Below, in pieces: positions 1-6,897 of a stretch of 23,123 nt of DNA. Position numbers and translations under genes: made by a program. The notes under the pieces were generated by a model. That model was given only the letters and a program-made list of their open reading frames with translations. It was not told the DNA's origin and did no database searches. How positions within the stretch are numbered: position 1 is the first letter of the stretch; each line of letters starts with the position of its first letter. Source of the stretch: a virus; IMG/VR virus record IMGVR_UViG_3300027710_002190, positions 1 to 23,123 of that record. One strand, 5' to 3'.

Positions 1-147
1 GGTCACGATGTAGAGGAATTTATAGGTGTAGTCAAACGTCACGGCGCAAGTGAAAACGTCAAGCGACTTGTTGAGGTGGCGAAGCAAGCGCCGTTTGTGT
101 CAGACATGAGCATCACTCGATGTTGTGGAACATGCGTTATTAGTTGA
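1..147 (+). CDS. C-terminal end of an unidentified upstream gene (partial)
   Basis: Frame 1 is open from the first base to TGA at 145-147, giving the last 48 residues of a protein whose start lies outside the window. The visible part is mostly charged and likely helical (EEFIGVVKRH, NVKRLVEVAK) and ends in a short cysteine-containing tail, CCGTCVIS. I do not recognise a family. The stop codon lies in the stem of a strong terminator, so transcription from the upstream unit probably ends here, just before the terminase genes. That the frame is real is inferred from the stop-plus-terminator arrangement and the lack of a better ORF on either strand. Confidence 0.5.
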   Translation, partial: GHDVEEFIGVVKRHGASENVKRLVEVAKQAPFVSDMSITRCCGTCVIS

Positions 148-167
148 GCCTTTTGGCTCATTTTTTT
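145..167 (+). terminator. Intrinsic terminator before the terminase genes
   Basis: A perfect six-base-pair stem (TGAGCC at 145-150, TTTT loop, GGCTCA at 155-160) is followed by seven T at 161-167. It overlaps the stop codon of the upstream gene and separates it from the late genes. Confidence 0.8.
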
Positions 168-174
168 GGCTATT

Positions 175-193
175 TAGGTTGACGTAGGTTGAC
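175..193 (+). repeat. 9-base direct repeat upstream of the small terminase gene
   Basis: TAGGTTGAC occurs at 175-183 and again at 185-193, a period of 10 bases, i.e. about one helical turn. It lies between the terminator and the terminase gene, so it could be a protein-binding site (terminase or late regulator). With only two copies and no further context, function is inference. Confidence 0.35.
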
Positions 194-205
194 AGGATTG
201 AGGAT

Positions 206-682
206 ATGGCGGCACTAAAAAAAGAGATAAAACTCTTTATAGTTCGCTCACTTGCCGTATTTAATACACCCACTGAAACTGCTGAGCTCGTCAACCAAGA
301 ATACGGCGTAAAAGTAACCAAGCAGCAATGTGAAAAATACGACCCAACAAAACGAGCAGGTGAGAATCTAAGCGAAGAACTTAGAATTGATTTTGAAAAA
401 ACTCGTGAAATGTTTTTGGGTAAGCCTGAGGCAATTCCAATTGCAAATTTAGCGGTGCGTCTACAGCGGTATGAAAGCCAATATCAAAAGCATGGGAAAA
501 ACCGAGTAGCAGCACTAAGTATTCTTAAACAAGCTGCTGAGGATATGGGCGGCAAGTACACCAATAAGACTGAGATTACGGGCGCAGGTGGTGGGCCATT
601 ACAAAGTGAAAATGTTACCTATGTGACTGCTACCGATGAGCAGGTAAGGCAGGCGATAGATGAACTCGAGAGCGAATATTGA
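206..682 (+). CDS. terS: Phage terminase small subunit, DUF2280 family
   Basis: The 158-residue protein matches DUF2280: the conserved start (MAALKKEIKLFIVRSLAVF), then a helix-turn-helix-like stretch around residues 20-45 that ends in the family signature QCEKYDPTKRAG, followed by helical segments to about 115. DUF2280 proteins sit directly before TerL and are taken to be the DNA-recognition subunit of the packaging motor. The start is supported by AGGA at 194-197, eight bases upstream. The C-terminal 40 residues (GAGGGPLQSE onward) look flexible and may contact the large subunit. The 3' end overlaps the TerL gene by 23 bases, which suggests coupled translation. The family call is from sequence memory; the role follows from position and family. 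Confidence 0.85.
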   Translation: MAALKKEIKLFIVRSLAVFNTPTETAELVNQEYGVKVTKQQCEKYDPTKRAGENLSEELRIDFEKTREMFLGKPEAIPIANLAVRLQRYESQYQKHGKNRVAALSILKQAAEDMGGKYTNKTEITGAGGGPLQSENVTYVTATDEQVRQAIDELESEY

Positions 683-2186
683 TCCTGTAAAAGCCAAAGC
701 TAAAAGGATTAAGTGTGAGGATGAGCACTTATTTTTCACAAGGGCATTCTTTTTGCCTCGAATGGGCTTTAAGTTTTCAGTCAATTGGCATCATGAATAT
801 ATTGCAGACAAGATTGATCAGGTCATATCGGGAAACGTTAAAAACCTTGTTATTAACGTTCCACCTGGTTCGGGTAAAACCGAACTATTAACAAACCTTA
901 TTGCCCGTGGTTTAGCTAGAAATGCTCGATCACGCTTTCTGTATTTGTCGTTTTCACAGTCTTTAGTTGAGGATGTATCTGCAACGGCGCGAAACATTGT
1001 TAAATCGGTCGATTTCCAAAGCCTATGGCCGGTCAAAATCTCAACCAGTACCGATGCTAAGTCTAGTTGGAAAACCACAGTTGATGGATACGATGCAGGG
1101 CATGTTTATTCGGCTTCGATGGGTGGGCAGGTTACAGGTCGCCGTGCGGGTACATTAGCAAATGAGGGCTTTACGGGTGCAATCATTCTTGATGACCCAT
1201 TAAAACCTGAGGATGCATTTAGTAAGTCAGCGCGTAAGAAAGCCAATCGTAAGATCCTCAATACAGTCAACTCACGGAAAGCCAAGTCAGACACACCAAT
1301 TATTCTGATCATGCAGCGTTTACACGTTGAAGATCCAACTAATTTTGTCATGACTGGAAATGTGCCTGGTGATTGGGAACAGATAAGCATTCCGGCTTTG
1401 ATCGATGATGATTACATCAACCAATTGCCTGAGCATATCCGTTGTAAAGTTCCGCGAGATGTTGAGCGTGATCAACATGGTCGTCAAAGCTACTGGCCAT
1501 TAAAAGAATCTCTTCAATCGTTACTGCAGCTTGAGAAAGGTGGCGAGGACAAAGACGGCGCTATTGTTTCTCGTTATACGTTTGCAAGCCAATACATGCA
1601 GAATCCTAAAAAGCTAGGCGGCGACCTAGTTAAGGCTGAATGGTTCCCGCGATATGAGGAATTACCAGTACTTAAGTGGCGTGGAATCTGGGCAGATACA
1701 GCACAGAAAATTAAAAAGCATAATGACTTTTCCGTATTCCTATGTGCAGGTCTTGGGTATGACAATAACCTCTACATCATTGATTTAAAGCGCGGTAAAT
1801 GGGAGGCGCCAGAATTATTAAAAGAGGCTAAGTCCTTTATTAATAAGCATAAGGAAAGCAATACCAAAATAGGCAAGCTTAGGTATATGGCAGTAGAGGA
1901 TAAGGCTAGTGGTACTGGATTAATTCAAACTATTGTTAAAGAAACGACATTGCCTATTAGGGCGATCCAGCGCGATGAGGATAAGCTCTCAAGGACTATG
2001 GACGTTATTCTGTATGTTGAAGATCGCCGTGTATGGTTGCCTGCAAACGCACCATGGCTTTTGAATTACATAGAAGAGATTGAAGGGTTGACTGCTGATT
2101 GGACACATGACCATGACGACCAATGGGACCCGACCATTGATGCAATTAATGATTCATTAGCAAGCAAGCCAACTGTATTTGATTAG
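660..2186 (+). CDS. terL: Phage terminase large subunit (packaging ATPase and nuclease)
   Basis: This 508-residue protein has the full two-domain TerL layout. The N-terminal ATPase shows Walker A VPPGSGKT at 67-74, Walker B AIILDD at 174-179 and a coupling-type MQRLH at 218-222. The C-terminal RNase H-like nuclease shows acidic residues in the expected order: D346 in GIWADT, E413/D414 in MAVEDKASG, and D490/D494 near the end (QWDPTIDAIND). It drives DNA into the procapsid and cuts it at initiation and completion. Length is normal. The start at 660 lies inside the small subunit gene and has AGG at 651-653. All key residues seem present, so the enzyme should be active. Whether it packages by cos or headful cannot be told from this alone. 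Confidence 0.95.
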   Translation: MNSRANIDPVKAKAKRIKCEDEHLFFTRAFFLPRMGFKFSVNWHHEYIADKIDQVISGNVKNLVINVPPGSGKTELLTNLIARGLARNARSRFLYLSFSQSLVEDVSATARNIVKSVDFQSLWPVKISTSTDAKSSWKTTVDGYDAGHVYSASMGGQVTGRRAGTLANEGFTGAIILDDPLKPEDAFSKSARKKANRKILNTVNSRKAKSDTPIILIMQRLHVEDPTNFVMTGNVPGDWEQISIPALIDDDYINQLPEHIRCKVPRDVERDQHGRQSYWPLKESLQSLLQLEKGGEDKDGAIVSRYTFASQYMQNPKKLGGDLVKAEWFPRYEELPVLKWRGIWADTAQKIKKHNDFSVFLCAGLGYDNNLYIIDLKRGKWEAPELLKEAKSFINKHKESNTKIGKLRYMAVEDKASGTGLIQTIVKETTLPIRAIQRDEDKLSRTMDVILYVEDRRVWLPANAPWLLNYIEEIEGLTADWTHDHDDQWDPTIDAINDSLASKPTVFD

Positions 2187-2194
2187 GAAAAATT

Positions 2195-3529
2195 ATGTCT
2201 GAGACTAAAAAGGCCGATGCGATTGGCGATGCAGGAGCTTATACAAATTTTGTTTCCAACATTGGGACTGAGCGTGACAAGGCATCACATGGGCATTTCG
2301 TTAAGAAGGTTATTCCCGATGAACAACTTGAAGCGGTCTATCAACATTGGCTTGCCAAGCGAATTGTAAACCGTCCTGCCAGTGATATGTTGCGTGCTGG
2401 ATGGTTCTATGAAGGGATTCAGGATAAAGACCTGACCAAGCTAGAAGATGCCTGTAAGCGGTTTAATTTTGACAATGTTCTATTGTCTAGTTTGGTTTTA
2501 TCTCGCTTGTACGGCGTTGCATACATTTTGCTAGGTACAGTTGATGGTGGTGATCTTGATCAGCCTTTTGACTTAAATAAGTTAGGTATTGGCCGTTTAG
2601 AGTTCTTCACCGTACTAAAGAAAAAGTACATTGAGGCAGACACCACTAAATATTTACCTCCGAGTAAAAGTGGGGGCCTCATTAAGCAACCTGAGTTTTA
2701 CAAACTCAAGCTAGATGGGCAATCGACACAACGGATCCACCACACACGTCTTATTAAATTTAGTCATGCTGATGTTGTCAATGAAGAGCCGCAGAGTGTA
2801 TTGCAAGAAGTTTATGAGGAACTGCTAGACCATGCTGCAGTTAAAAAGGGCTCGGCCAGTTTGGTCCATGAATCAAAGATTGATGTGATTAGTACACCAG
2901 GGTTGGTGGACAAAATCAGAGATGATATGAAGGCGGTAGCTGAACGATTCTTGAGTGTAGGCCTGTTAAAGAGCCTTAACGGTATGATCGTTTTAGATAA
3001 GGAAGAGGAATACGAGTCTAAGGTGTATAACTTTGCAGGTCTGCCAGACATGATGCGTGAGTTCTCTATTCAAACGTCTGGTGCAGCTGATATCCCTTAT
3101 ACCATTCTATTTGGCCAATCACCTGCAGGCATGAATGCCACGGGTGAACATGACACCCGCAACTATTACGACAGCATAGCCACAAAGCAAACATGGATGC
3201 TTAAGCCTTTTATGATGCGGCTTTTAGCTGTGATTTGTCAGGCGACTTTTGGGCGATTGATACCAGGGCTTGGTATTGTGTTCAATCCATTATGGCAGCT
3301 TGACGCTAAAGTTCGATCTGAAGTGGAAAAGGCAAATGCTGAGCGCGATGCAAAATATCTCGATATGGGTGTTATTACTGAGCCACAGATTGCACGGCAG
3401 CTTCTAATTGATGAGGTTTACTCTGTGATTGATGAGGCCCATATCAAGCAACTTGAATTAATGGTGACCTTAGATGACGACGATAATCCAGATTCTGAAA
3501 CCCCACCTGCAGGAAGCGAAGAAACGTAA
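2195..3529 (+). CDS. Phage portal protein, DUF1073 family
   Basis: This 444-residue protein follows TerL, as portals do, and has portal-family marks: an early RPASDMLRAGW segment (about 56-67), RIHHTRLIKF (180-189), a long helical crown-stem region, and MNATGEHDTRNYYD around 312-326. Portals form the dodecameric ring at the capsid vertex through which DNA enters and leaves and onto which terminase docks. The C-terminal 25 residues are acidic and proline-rich (DDDDNPDSETPP). The start is set by AGGA at 2185-2188. The last 56 bases overlap the next gene. Proteins of this family are sometimes labelled 'anti-CBASS Acb1 family' in databases; here the length and motifs fit a plain portal and I see no extra phosphodiesterase domain. 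Confidence 0.88.
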   Translation: MSETKKADAIGDAGAYTNFVSNIGTERDKASHGHFVKKVIPDEQLEAVYQHWLAKRIVNRPASDMLRAGWFYEGIQDKDLTKLEDACKRFNFDNVLLSSLVLSRLYGVAYILLGTVDGGDLDQPFDLNKLGIGRLEFFTVLKKKYIEADTTKYLPPSKSGGLIKQPEFYKLKLDGQSTQRIHHTRLIKFSHADVVNEEPQSVLQEVYEELLDHAAVKKGSASLVHESKIDVISTPGLVDKIRDDMKAVAERFLSVGLLKSLNGMIVLDKEEEYESKVYNFAGLPDMMREFSIQTSGAADIPYTILFGQSPAGMNATGEHDTRNYYDSIATKQTWMLKPFMMRLLAVICQATFGRLIPGLGIVFNPLWQLDAKVRSEVEKANAERDAKYLDMGVITEPQIARQLLIDEVYSVIDEAHIKQLELMVTLDDDDNPDSETPPAGSEET

Positions 3530-4286
3530 AAAGGGGCGTAAGGCTACCAAACTTAGAGCGGTGAAAGTAAACCGCCGAATAGAGTTTTATTACATGCGGC
3601 AATTGCTGGCCATTTCTAAATATTGCCAGGATCAGACTAAGGAATTAGTCATACCTACAGTAGGTCAGAATATTGGTGATGCTTGGTTTTCTGACATGAT
3701 TGCTGCGTTTAGAGTAAAACTTACTAAGTATGTAATCGAGATTGCTAGGCCAATTGCTCAGAAAGTTGTTGGAGATACTAGCAAAGAAGTGGACAAGCAA
3801 ATTGCTGAACATACCAAGTCAATTATCGGGGTGGACCTAACGCCGTTTTATCGTGCTGCCGATATTCAGGATGTGGTTGATGCTAATATTGAGGCGAACG
3901 TTGCTTTAATCAAATCGATACCGAGTCAATATGCTGATAAGGTTGAGGCGCTTGTACTTAATGCACTGCAGACTGGCCAAACAAATGAAGAGTTAGCAAA
4001 GGAAATTACAAAGCTTGGTCGTAGCACTGATTATCGAGCTCGTTTAATTGCCGCAGATCAGATGGGTAAGATTAATGGTCAGATCAACAAGACTCGTCAA
4101 CTATCCATGGGTGTTGAAACTTACATATGGCAAACAGCTAAAGATGAAGACGTGCGGACAGATCATCGACTCAAGCAGGGTAAGACGTTCCGTTGGGATT
4201 CACCTCCAACAGGTGGACATCCAGGTGAACCTATTCGTTGTCGTTGCACGGCGTTGCCAAATTATGAGGATATTTTAATTGGTTAG
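3474..4286 (+). CDS. Minor head protein, phage Mu F / SPP1 gp7-like
   Basis: The 270-residue protein ends in the MuF-type signature: KDEDVRTDHRLKQGKTF (223-239, with H231), then PGEPIRCRCTALP close to the C-terminus. MuF-type proteins are minor capsid components bound to the portal; in SPP1 gp7 is involved in DNA ejection. The middle (about 80-200) is helical, with an LTPFYRAADIQDVV segment. The first 30 residues are strongly basic (KKRKKGRKATK), unlike the rest, and the ATG at 3474 lacks a good ribosome site and overlaps the portal gene by 56 bases. A GTG at 3561 is a possible later start. The family call is firm; the start is not. Confidence 0.85.
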   Translation: MTTIIQILKPHLQEAKKRKKGRKATKLRAVKVNRRIEFYYMRQLLAISKYCQDQTKELVIPTVGQNIGDAWFSDMIAAFRVKLTKYVIEIARPIAQKVVGDTSKEVDKQIAEHTKSIIGVDLTPFYRAADIQDVVDANIEANVALIKSIPSQYADKVEALVLNALQTGQTNEELAKEITKLGRSTDYRARLIAADQMGKINGQINKTRQLSMGVETYIWQTAKDEDVRTDHRLKQGKTFRWDSPPTGGHPGEPIRCRCTALPNYEDILIG

Positions 4287-4323
4287 CTTATACTGTTTAA
4301 AATAATTTATAAAAAAGGGGGTA

Positions 4324-4866
4324 ATGGTGGCTGAGGGTAAAGAGAGGGATAGAGCTGAGATAAAGGAAAAAGCAGATCAATACAAAGTTTTATTTGATTT
4401 TTATAAAGCTGAATATGAGGCGCTGAGAAATGAATTTTACAAAGTAGAAGATAAGGCAGCTAAATACCTAACATCATTATCGGTGTTATCAGGAATTTTA
4501 CTAGTGTCGTTTAAGGGTGTTGTTAGTGATTTTCAACCTACCTTTTTATCTTTAGCTCAGATTTTCATTTTATGTGTGTTGGTCGTAAGCTTATCAACTT
4601 CATGGCGATTTATATTTATGGTTTTAAAGCCGGTAGATCTCAAGACTTTTCCGTACACTCAAGATGGTATTGATTATTTTAATAAGGTAGACCTAGATGT
4701 TTTTTATTATTCAATGTCGATTGAGTATGTTGGCATAATTAGTACTTATAAGATTGCGATTAGTGAGAAAACTGAGTTCTTAATCAAAGCATTTTCTGAA
4801 ATTAAATTATCAGGTTTGGCTTTGCTGCTCTTCCTTAGCTTGATTTTTGTTAGTAATGTATTCTGA
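4324..4866 (+). CDS. Three-helix membrane protein, accessory (moron-like) gene
   Basis: I cannot assign this 180-residue protein to a phage structural family. It has a charged, coiled-coil-like N-terminus (about 5-42), a motif VEDKAAKYLTSL at 41-52 leading into helix 1 (48-68), helix 2 (73-100), a soluble stretch with aromatic residues (101-158) and a last hydrophobic helix (161-179) at the C-terminus. The layout 'helix, D-K-A-x-x-L, two close membrane spans' recalls SLATT and Pycsar-type membrane effectors, although a superinfection-exclusion protein would look similar. GC is about 33% by hand count over 4321-4860, clearly below the flanking head genes, which suggests separate acquisition. 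The ribosome site AAGGGGG (4315-4321) is very close to ATG 4324, so the in-frame GTG at 4327 may be the real start. It splits the head operon. Confidence 0.75.
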   Translation: MVAEGKERDRAEIKEKADQYKVLFDFYKAEYEALRNEFYKVEDKAAKYLTSLSVLSGILLVSFKGVVSDFQPTFLSLAQIFILCVLVVSLSTSWRFIFMVLKPVDLKTFPYTQDGIDYFNKVDLDVFYYSMSIEYVGIISTYKIAISEKTEFLIKAFSEIKLSGLALLLFLSLIFVSNVF

Positions 4867-4891
4867 TCTTAATTAACATCTAAGGAAAATC

Positions 4892-4981
4892 ATGAGCAAT
4901 AGCAAACCACCTGAATATGTGCCGCCACCGCAAGCAGAACTAGTCACCAAGTCTAAAGACAAGCCGGCTAAACCGAAATAA
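4892..4981 (+). CDS. 29-residue proline/lysine-rich small protein
   Basis: ATG at 4892 follows AAGGA (4882-4886) with five bases between, and the frame runs 29 codons to TAA at 4979-4981. The peptide is rich in proline and lysine (PPEYVPPPQAE; KDKPAKPK), with no hydrophobic segment, so it is likely disordered and soluble. It lies just after the membrane protein and directly before a strong terminator, which supports it being the last gene of that transcript. No function is recognised. Confidence 0.5.
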   Translation: MSNSKPPEYVPPPQAELVTKSKDKPAKPK

Positions 4982-4996
4982 TTAGTTTTGTAAATT

Positions 4997-5020
4997 AACC
5001 CACCAGTTGGTGGGTTTTTT
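4997..5020 (+). terminator. Intrinsic terminator closing the accessory patch
   Basis: A long perfect inverted repeat (AACCCACC at 4997-5004, GGTGGGTT at 5009-5016, tight AGTT loop) runs into T at 5015-5020. It is the strongest terminator of the head region and lies after the 29-codon gene. Confidence 0.85.
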
Positions 5021-5042
5021 ATTACCCAAAGAAAGGTGATGT

Positions 5043-5168
5043 ATGTGCTGTAATAAATGCTGTGCTTGTTCCTATGTTAAAAGTTCAGGCTATCAACCCA
5101 AACCAATACCAGTTTCATCTGATTTTAAAACGTCTGCAATAGTCATTTTTCCACCAAAGAAACCTTAG
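5043..5168 (+). CDS. 41-residue cysteine-rich peptide
   Basis: ATG at 5043 is preceded by AAAGG (5032-5036) with six bases between, and the frame runs 41 codons to TAG at 5166-5168. Five of the first nine residues are cysteine (MCCNKCCAC), forming a CC-x-x-CC pattern followed by CAC; the rest is unremarkable with prolines near both the middle and the end (IFPPKKP). Such density suggests metal binding or disulfide formation, but no known family is recognised. It sits between two terminators, in a unit with only itself, so it needs either read-through or its own promoter, and I see no clear one. Confidence 0.55.
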   Translation: MCCNKCCACSYVKSSGYQPKPIPVSSDFKTSAIVIFPPKKP

Positions 5169-5171
5169 TAG

Positions 5172-5194
5172 ACCACCTTCGGGTGGTTTTTTTT
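5172..5194 (+). terminator. Intrinsic terminator with UUCG loop
   Basis: ACCACC (5172-5177), TTCG tetraloop, GGTGGT (5182-5187) and a run of T at 5187-5194. The UUCG loop is unusually stable. It comes three bases after the stop of the cysteine-rich gene and 12 bases before the protease start. Confidence 0.85.
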
Positions 5195-5205
5195 GAGCGC
5201 AATTT

Positions 5206-6408
5206 ATGAAAATAATTTATCAACTCAAAGTTGGTGACTTTGCGCCAAGCGAATCCTCACGTTCATTTACCAAAGAAGGGTATTTGAAATGCGTCAACGT
5301 TCGCTTGGCCAAAGCACCTCAGGTACGCCAGTACCAGGCATATGAGTTTCCTAATCTGGATGGTTTTACACCTGATCAGACGATTAATGTCTATACGCCA
5401 GCAGACGAGCTTTTTAAGCCTGAAACTGTCCAAAGCTTCAATGGCGTAGACGTTACTGACTACCACCCACCCAAGAATGAGATTAACGCATCTAATTGGA
5501 AGGATTACCACATTGGCTATTGTGAGAACGTGCGCCAAGAGGGTGATTACCTGGTTGGGGATTTACTCATTAAGGACAAGATCAGTATCGATCTTATTCA
5601 AAGTAATGAGCGTATCGAGATGTCACTCGGTTATGCAGCAATTTTAGTTCTTGAGCAAGGTACGGCACCAGATGGTACGCCTTATCAAGCTAAGTTTATC
5701 AATTTTTACGGCGATCACATGGCGCTGGTGAAATACGGTCGCTGCGGTGGTGATTGCCGCATCGGTGACCAAAACCAAAATCATCCAAACGAGGATAAAA
5801 CAATGGAAGTATCGGTAAACGGAATGCGTTTTGACATTGGTGATAACAAAGCCCTGGCAGATGCATTAAAGATTCAAGAAGAGCAGCTGAAGAACCTTAA
5901 AGCTGCAAAATTGAAAGTAGGTGATCAACACTTTGCGATTGGGGATGAATTAACAGCTGTTCAAGCGGTTGTGGATAAACTCCATACAGACAAAGCCACA
6001 CTTGAGCAAAAAGTTGGGGATTTGGAACGAAATCAGATTACACCTGAAAAGTTGGAACAAGCGGCTACAGAACGAGCTACGGTTATTGCTGATGCTAAAG
6101 CATTGGTGCCAACGATTAAAACTGAAGGTTGCAGCTGTGAGCAGATCAAACGTGATGTGATTGCTGCTAAAGCCGGTGATGCTTTGGTAGGTGCATTATT
6201 AGGATCTGTTTCGGTAGGTGATGCCAAGCCTGAGCAGATTGATACCGCTTTCCGTGCTCTATCTGCAGTTAAGGGTACGATACCAACCAATCCTGTAGGC
6301 GATGCATTGAATCGTCAACAACACATTAAAGCAGGTGATGGTAAACCTGCCGGTGGTGAGGGTGATGAGCAAATCTATAGCAAAGAAGATGCATACAAAA
6401 CAATCTAA
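5206..6408 (+). CDS. Head maturation protease fused to scaffold, DUF2213 family
   Basis: The 400-residue protein has two parts. Residues about 15-185 match DUF2213, thought to be a capsid maturation protease: H87 in DYHPP, S140 in EMSLGY and H171 in GDHMALV are the likely catalytic residues. From about 200 on the protein is highly charged and helical, with a coiled-coil at about 215-285 and repeated VGD/AGD turns, as expected for a scaffold that fills the procapsid and is then degraded. It lies just before the cement and capsid genes, the usual place. ATG 5206 has GAG at 5195-5197. An internal start at codon 200 may give the scaffold alone. The family call is strong; the catalytic assignment is inferred from conserved-looking positions. 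Confidence 0.85.
   Translation: MKIIYQLKVGDFAPSESSRSFTKEGYLKCVNVRLAKAPQVRQYQAYEFPNLDGFTPDQTINVYTPADELFKPETVQSFNGVDVTDYHPPKNEINASNWKDYHIGYCENVRQEGDYLVGDLLIKDKISIDLIQSNERIEMSLGYAAILVLEQGTAPDGTPYQAKFINFYGDHMALVKYGRCGGDCRIGDQNQNHPNEDKTMEVSVNGMRFDIGDNKALADALKIQEEQLKNLKAAKLKVGDQHFAIGDELTAVQAVVDKLHTDKATLEQKVGDLERNQITPEKLEQAATERATVIADAKALVPTIKTEGCSCEQIKRDVIAAKAGDALVGALLGSVSVGDAKPEQIDTAFRALSAVKGTIPTNPVGDALNRQQHIKAGDGKPAGGEGDEQIYSKEDAYKTI
5803..6408 (+). CDS. Possible nested scaffold protein from an internal in-frame start
   Basis: Codon 200 of the protease gene is ATG at 5803, preceded by GAGG at 5791-5794 with eight bases between, a good ribosome site. Starting here would give a 201-residue protein containing only the charged, coiled-coil scaffold part. 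It falls at the boundary between the protease domain and the scaffold, just as Nu3 is nested in gene C of phage lambda. The ribosome site and boundary match are visible; that it is used is inference. Confidence 0.45.
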   Translation: MEVSVNGMRFDIGDNKALADALKIQEEQLKNLKAAKLKVGDQHFAIGDELTAVQAVVDKLHTDKATLEQKVGDLERNQITPEKLEQAATERATVIADAKALVPTIKTEGCSCEQIKRDVIAAKAGDALVGALLGSVSVGDAKPEQIDTAFRALSAVKGTIPTNPVGDALNRQQHIKAGDGKPAGGEGDEQIYSKEDAYKTI

Positions 6409-6421
6409 GGGGATGTAAATC

Positions 6422-6892
6422 ATGGTTAAGCAATATGATGCGGCACCAGGTATGAAGTTTCACCTCATTGGACCAGAGGATATTTTATCTCTACCAGTTG
6501 CAGGTTCAGTCTTGCTGAATGATGGTGATGTGGTGGTTCGTAGTACAGATGGTAAAACAGTATCGTCTGTAACTGGTGCGACCAATACAAAGTTTGGAAT
6601 TATCTTACGTCATGGTGTTGGTAAGTCTGGAAAAAACAGTGCAGGAAAGGAAGCCTATCAAGCAACGGATATCGCACCAGTTATGACTATAGGTTCGATT
6701 TACGTGAAGGTAACAGCACCAGTAACAGACATCAGCGCCAAGGTATATGTCAAAACCGCCAATGGCACAGTGCCAGCGCCGCTGGGTTCTTTATCTCCAA
6801 CTGCAACAGATGGTACCGAGTTACCGAACGCATCTTGGGAAACAATTTCAAATGAGCAGGGCTTAGCCGCTGTTCGATTACGTGGGGCATAA
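6422..6892 (+). CDS. Capsid cement / decoration protein
   Basis: The 156-residue protein is rich in glycine, valine and threonine and reads as beta-strands throughout, with no membrane segment. It matches my memory of the short 'structural cement' (Gp24-like) proteins that occupy this slot between DUF2213 scaffold and DUF2184 capsid genes. Such proteins bind the outside of the expanded capsid and strengthen it against internal DNA pressure. Typical segments are an early DILSLPVAGSVLLNDGDVVV and a later VMTIGSIYVKVTAPV. The purine-rich AGGGGA just ahead supports the start. The role rests on position and composition as much as on the sequence. Confidence 0.7.
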   Translation: MVKQYDAAPGMKFHLIGPEDILSLPVAGSVLLNDGDVVVRSTDGKTVSSVTGATNTKFGIILRHGVGKSGKNSAGKEAYQATDIAPVMTIGSIYVKVTAPVTDISAKVYVKTANGTVPAPLGSLSPTATDGTELPNASWETISNEQGLAAVRLRGA

Positions 6893-6897
6893 TAATT

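Noticed and set aside
100-321. Reverse-strand open frame across the terminator and terminase start
   Set aside because: It overlaps the DUF2280 gene and runs through the terminator; no ribosome site or family match.
4048-4278. 76-codon + strand frame within the MuF-type gene
   Set aside because: Out-of-frame shadow; the main frame carries the full MuF signature.
4289-4294. TATACT as a -10 box for the membrane protein gene
   Set aside because: No -35-like sequence at 15-19 bases upstream; in AT-rich DNA such a box is expected by chance.
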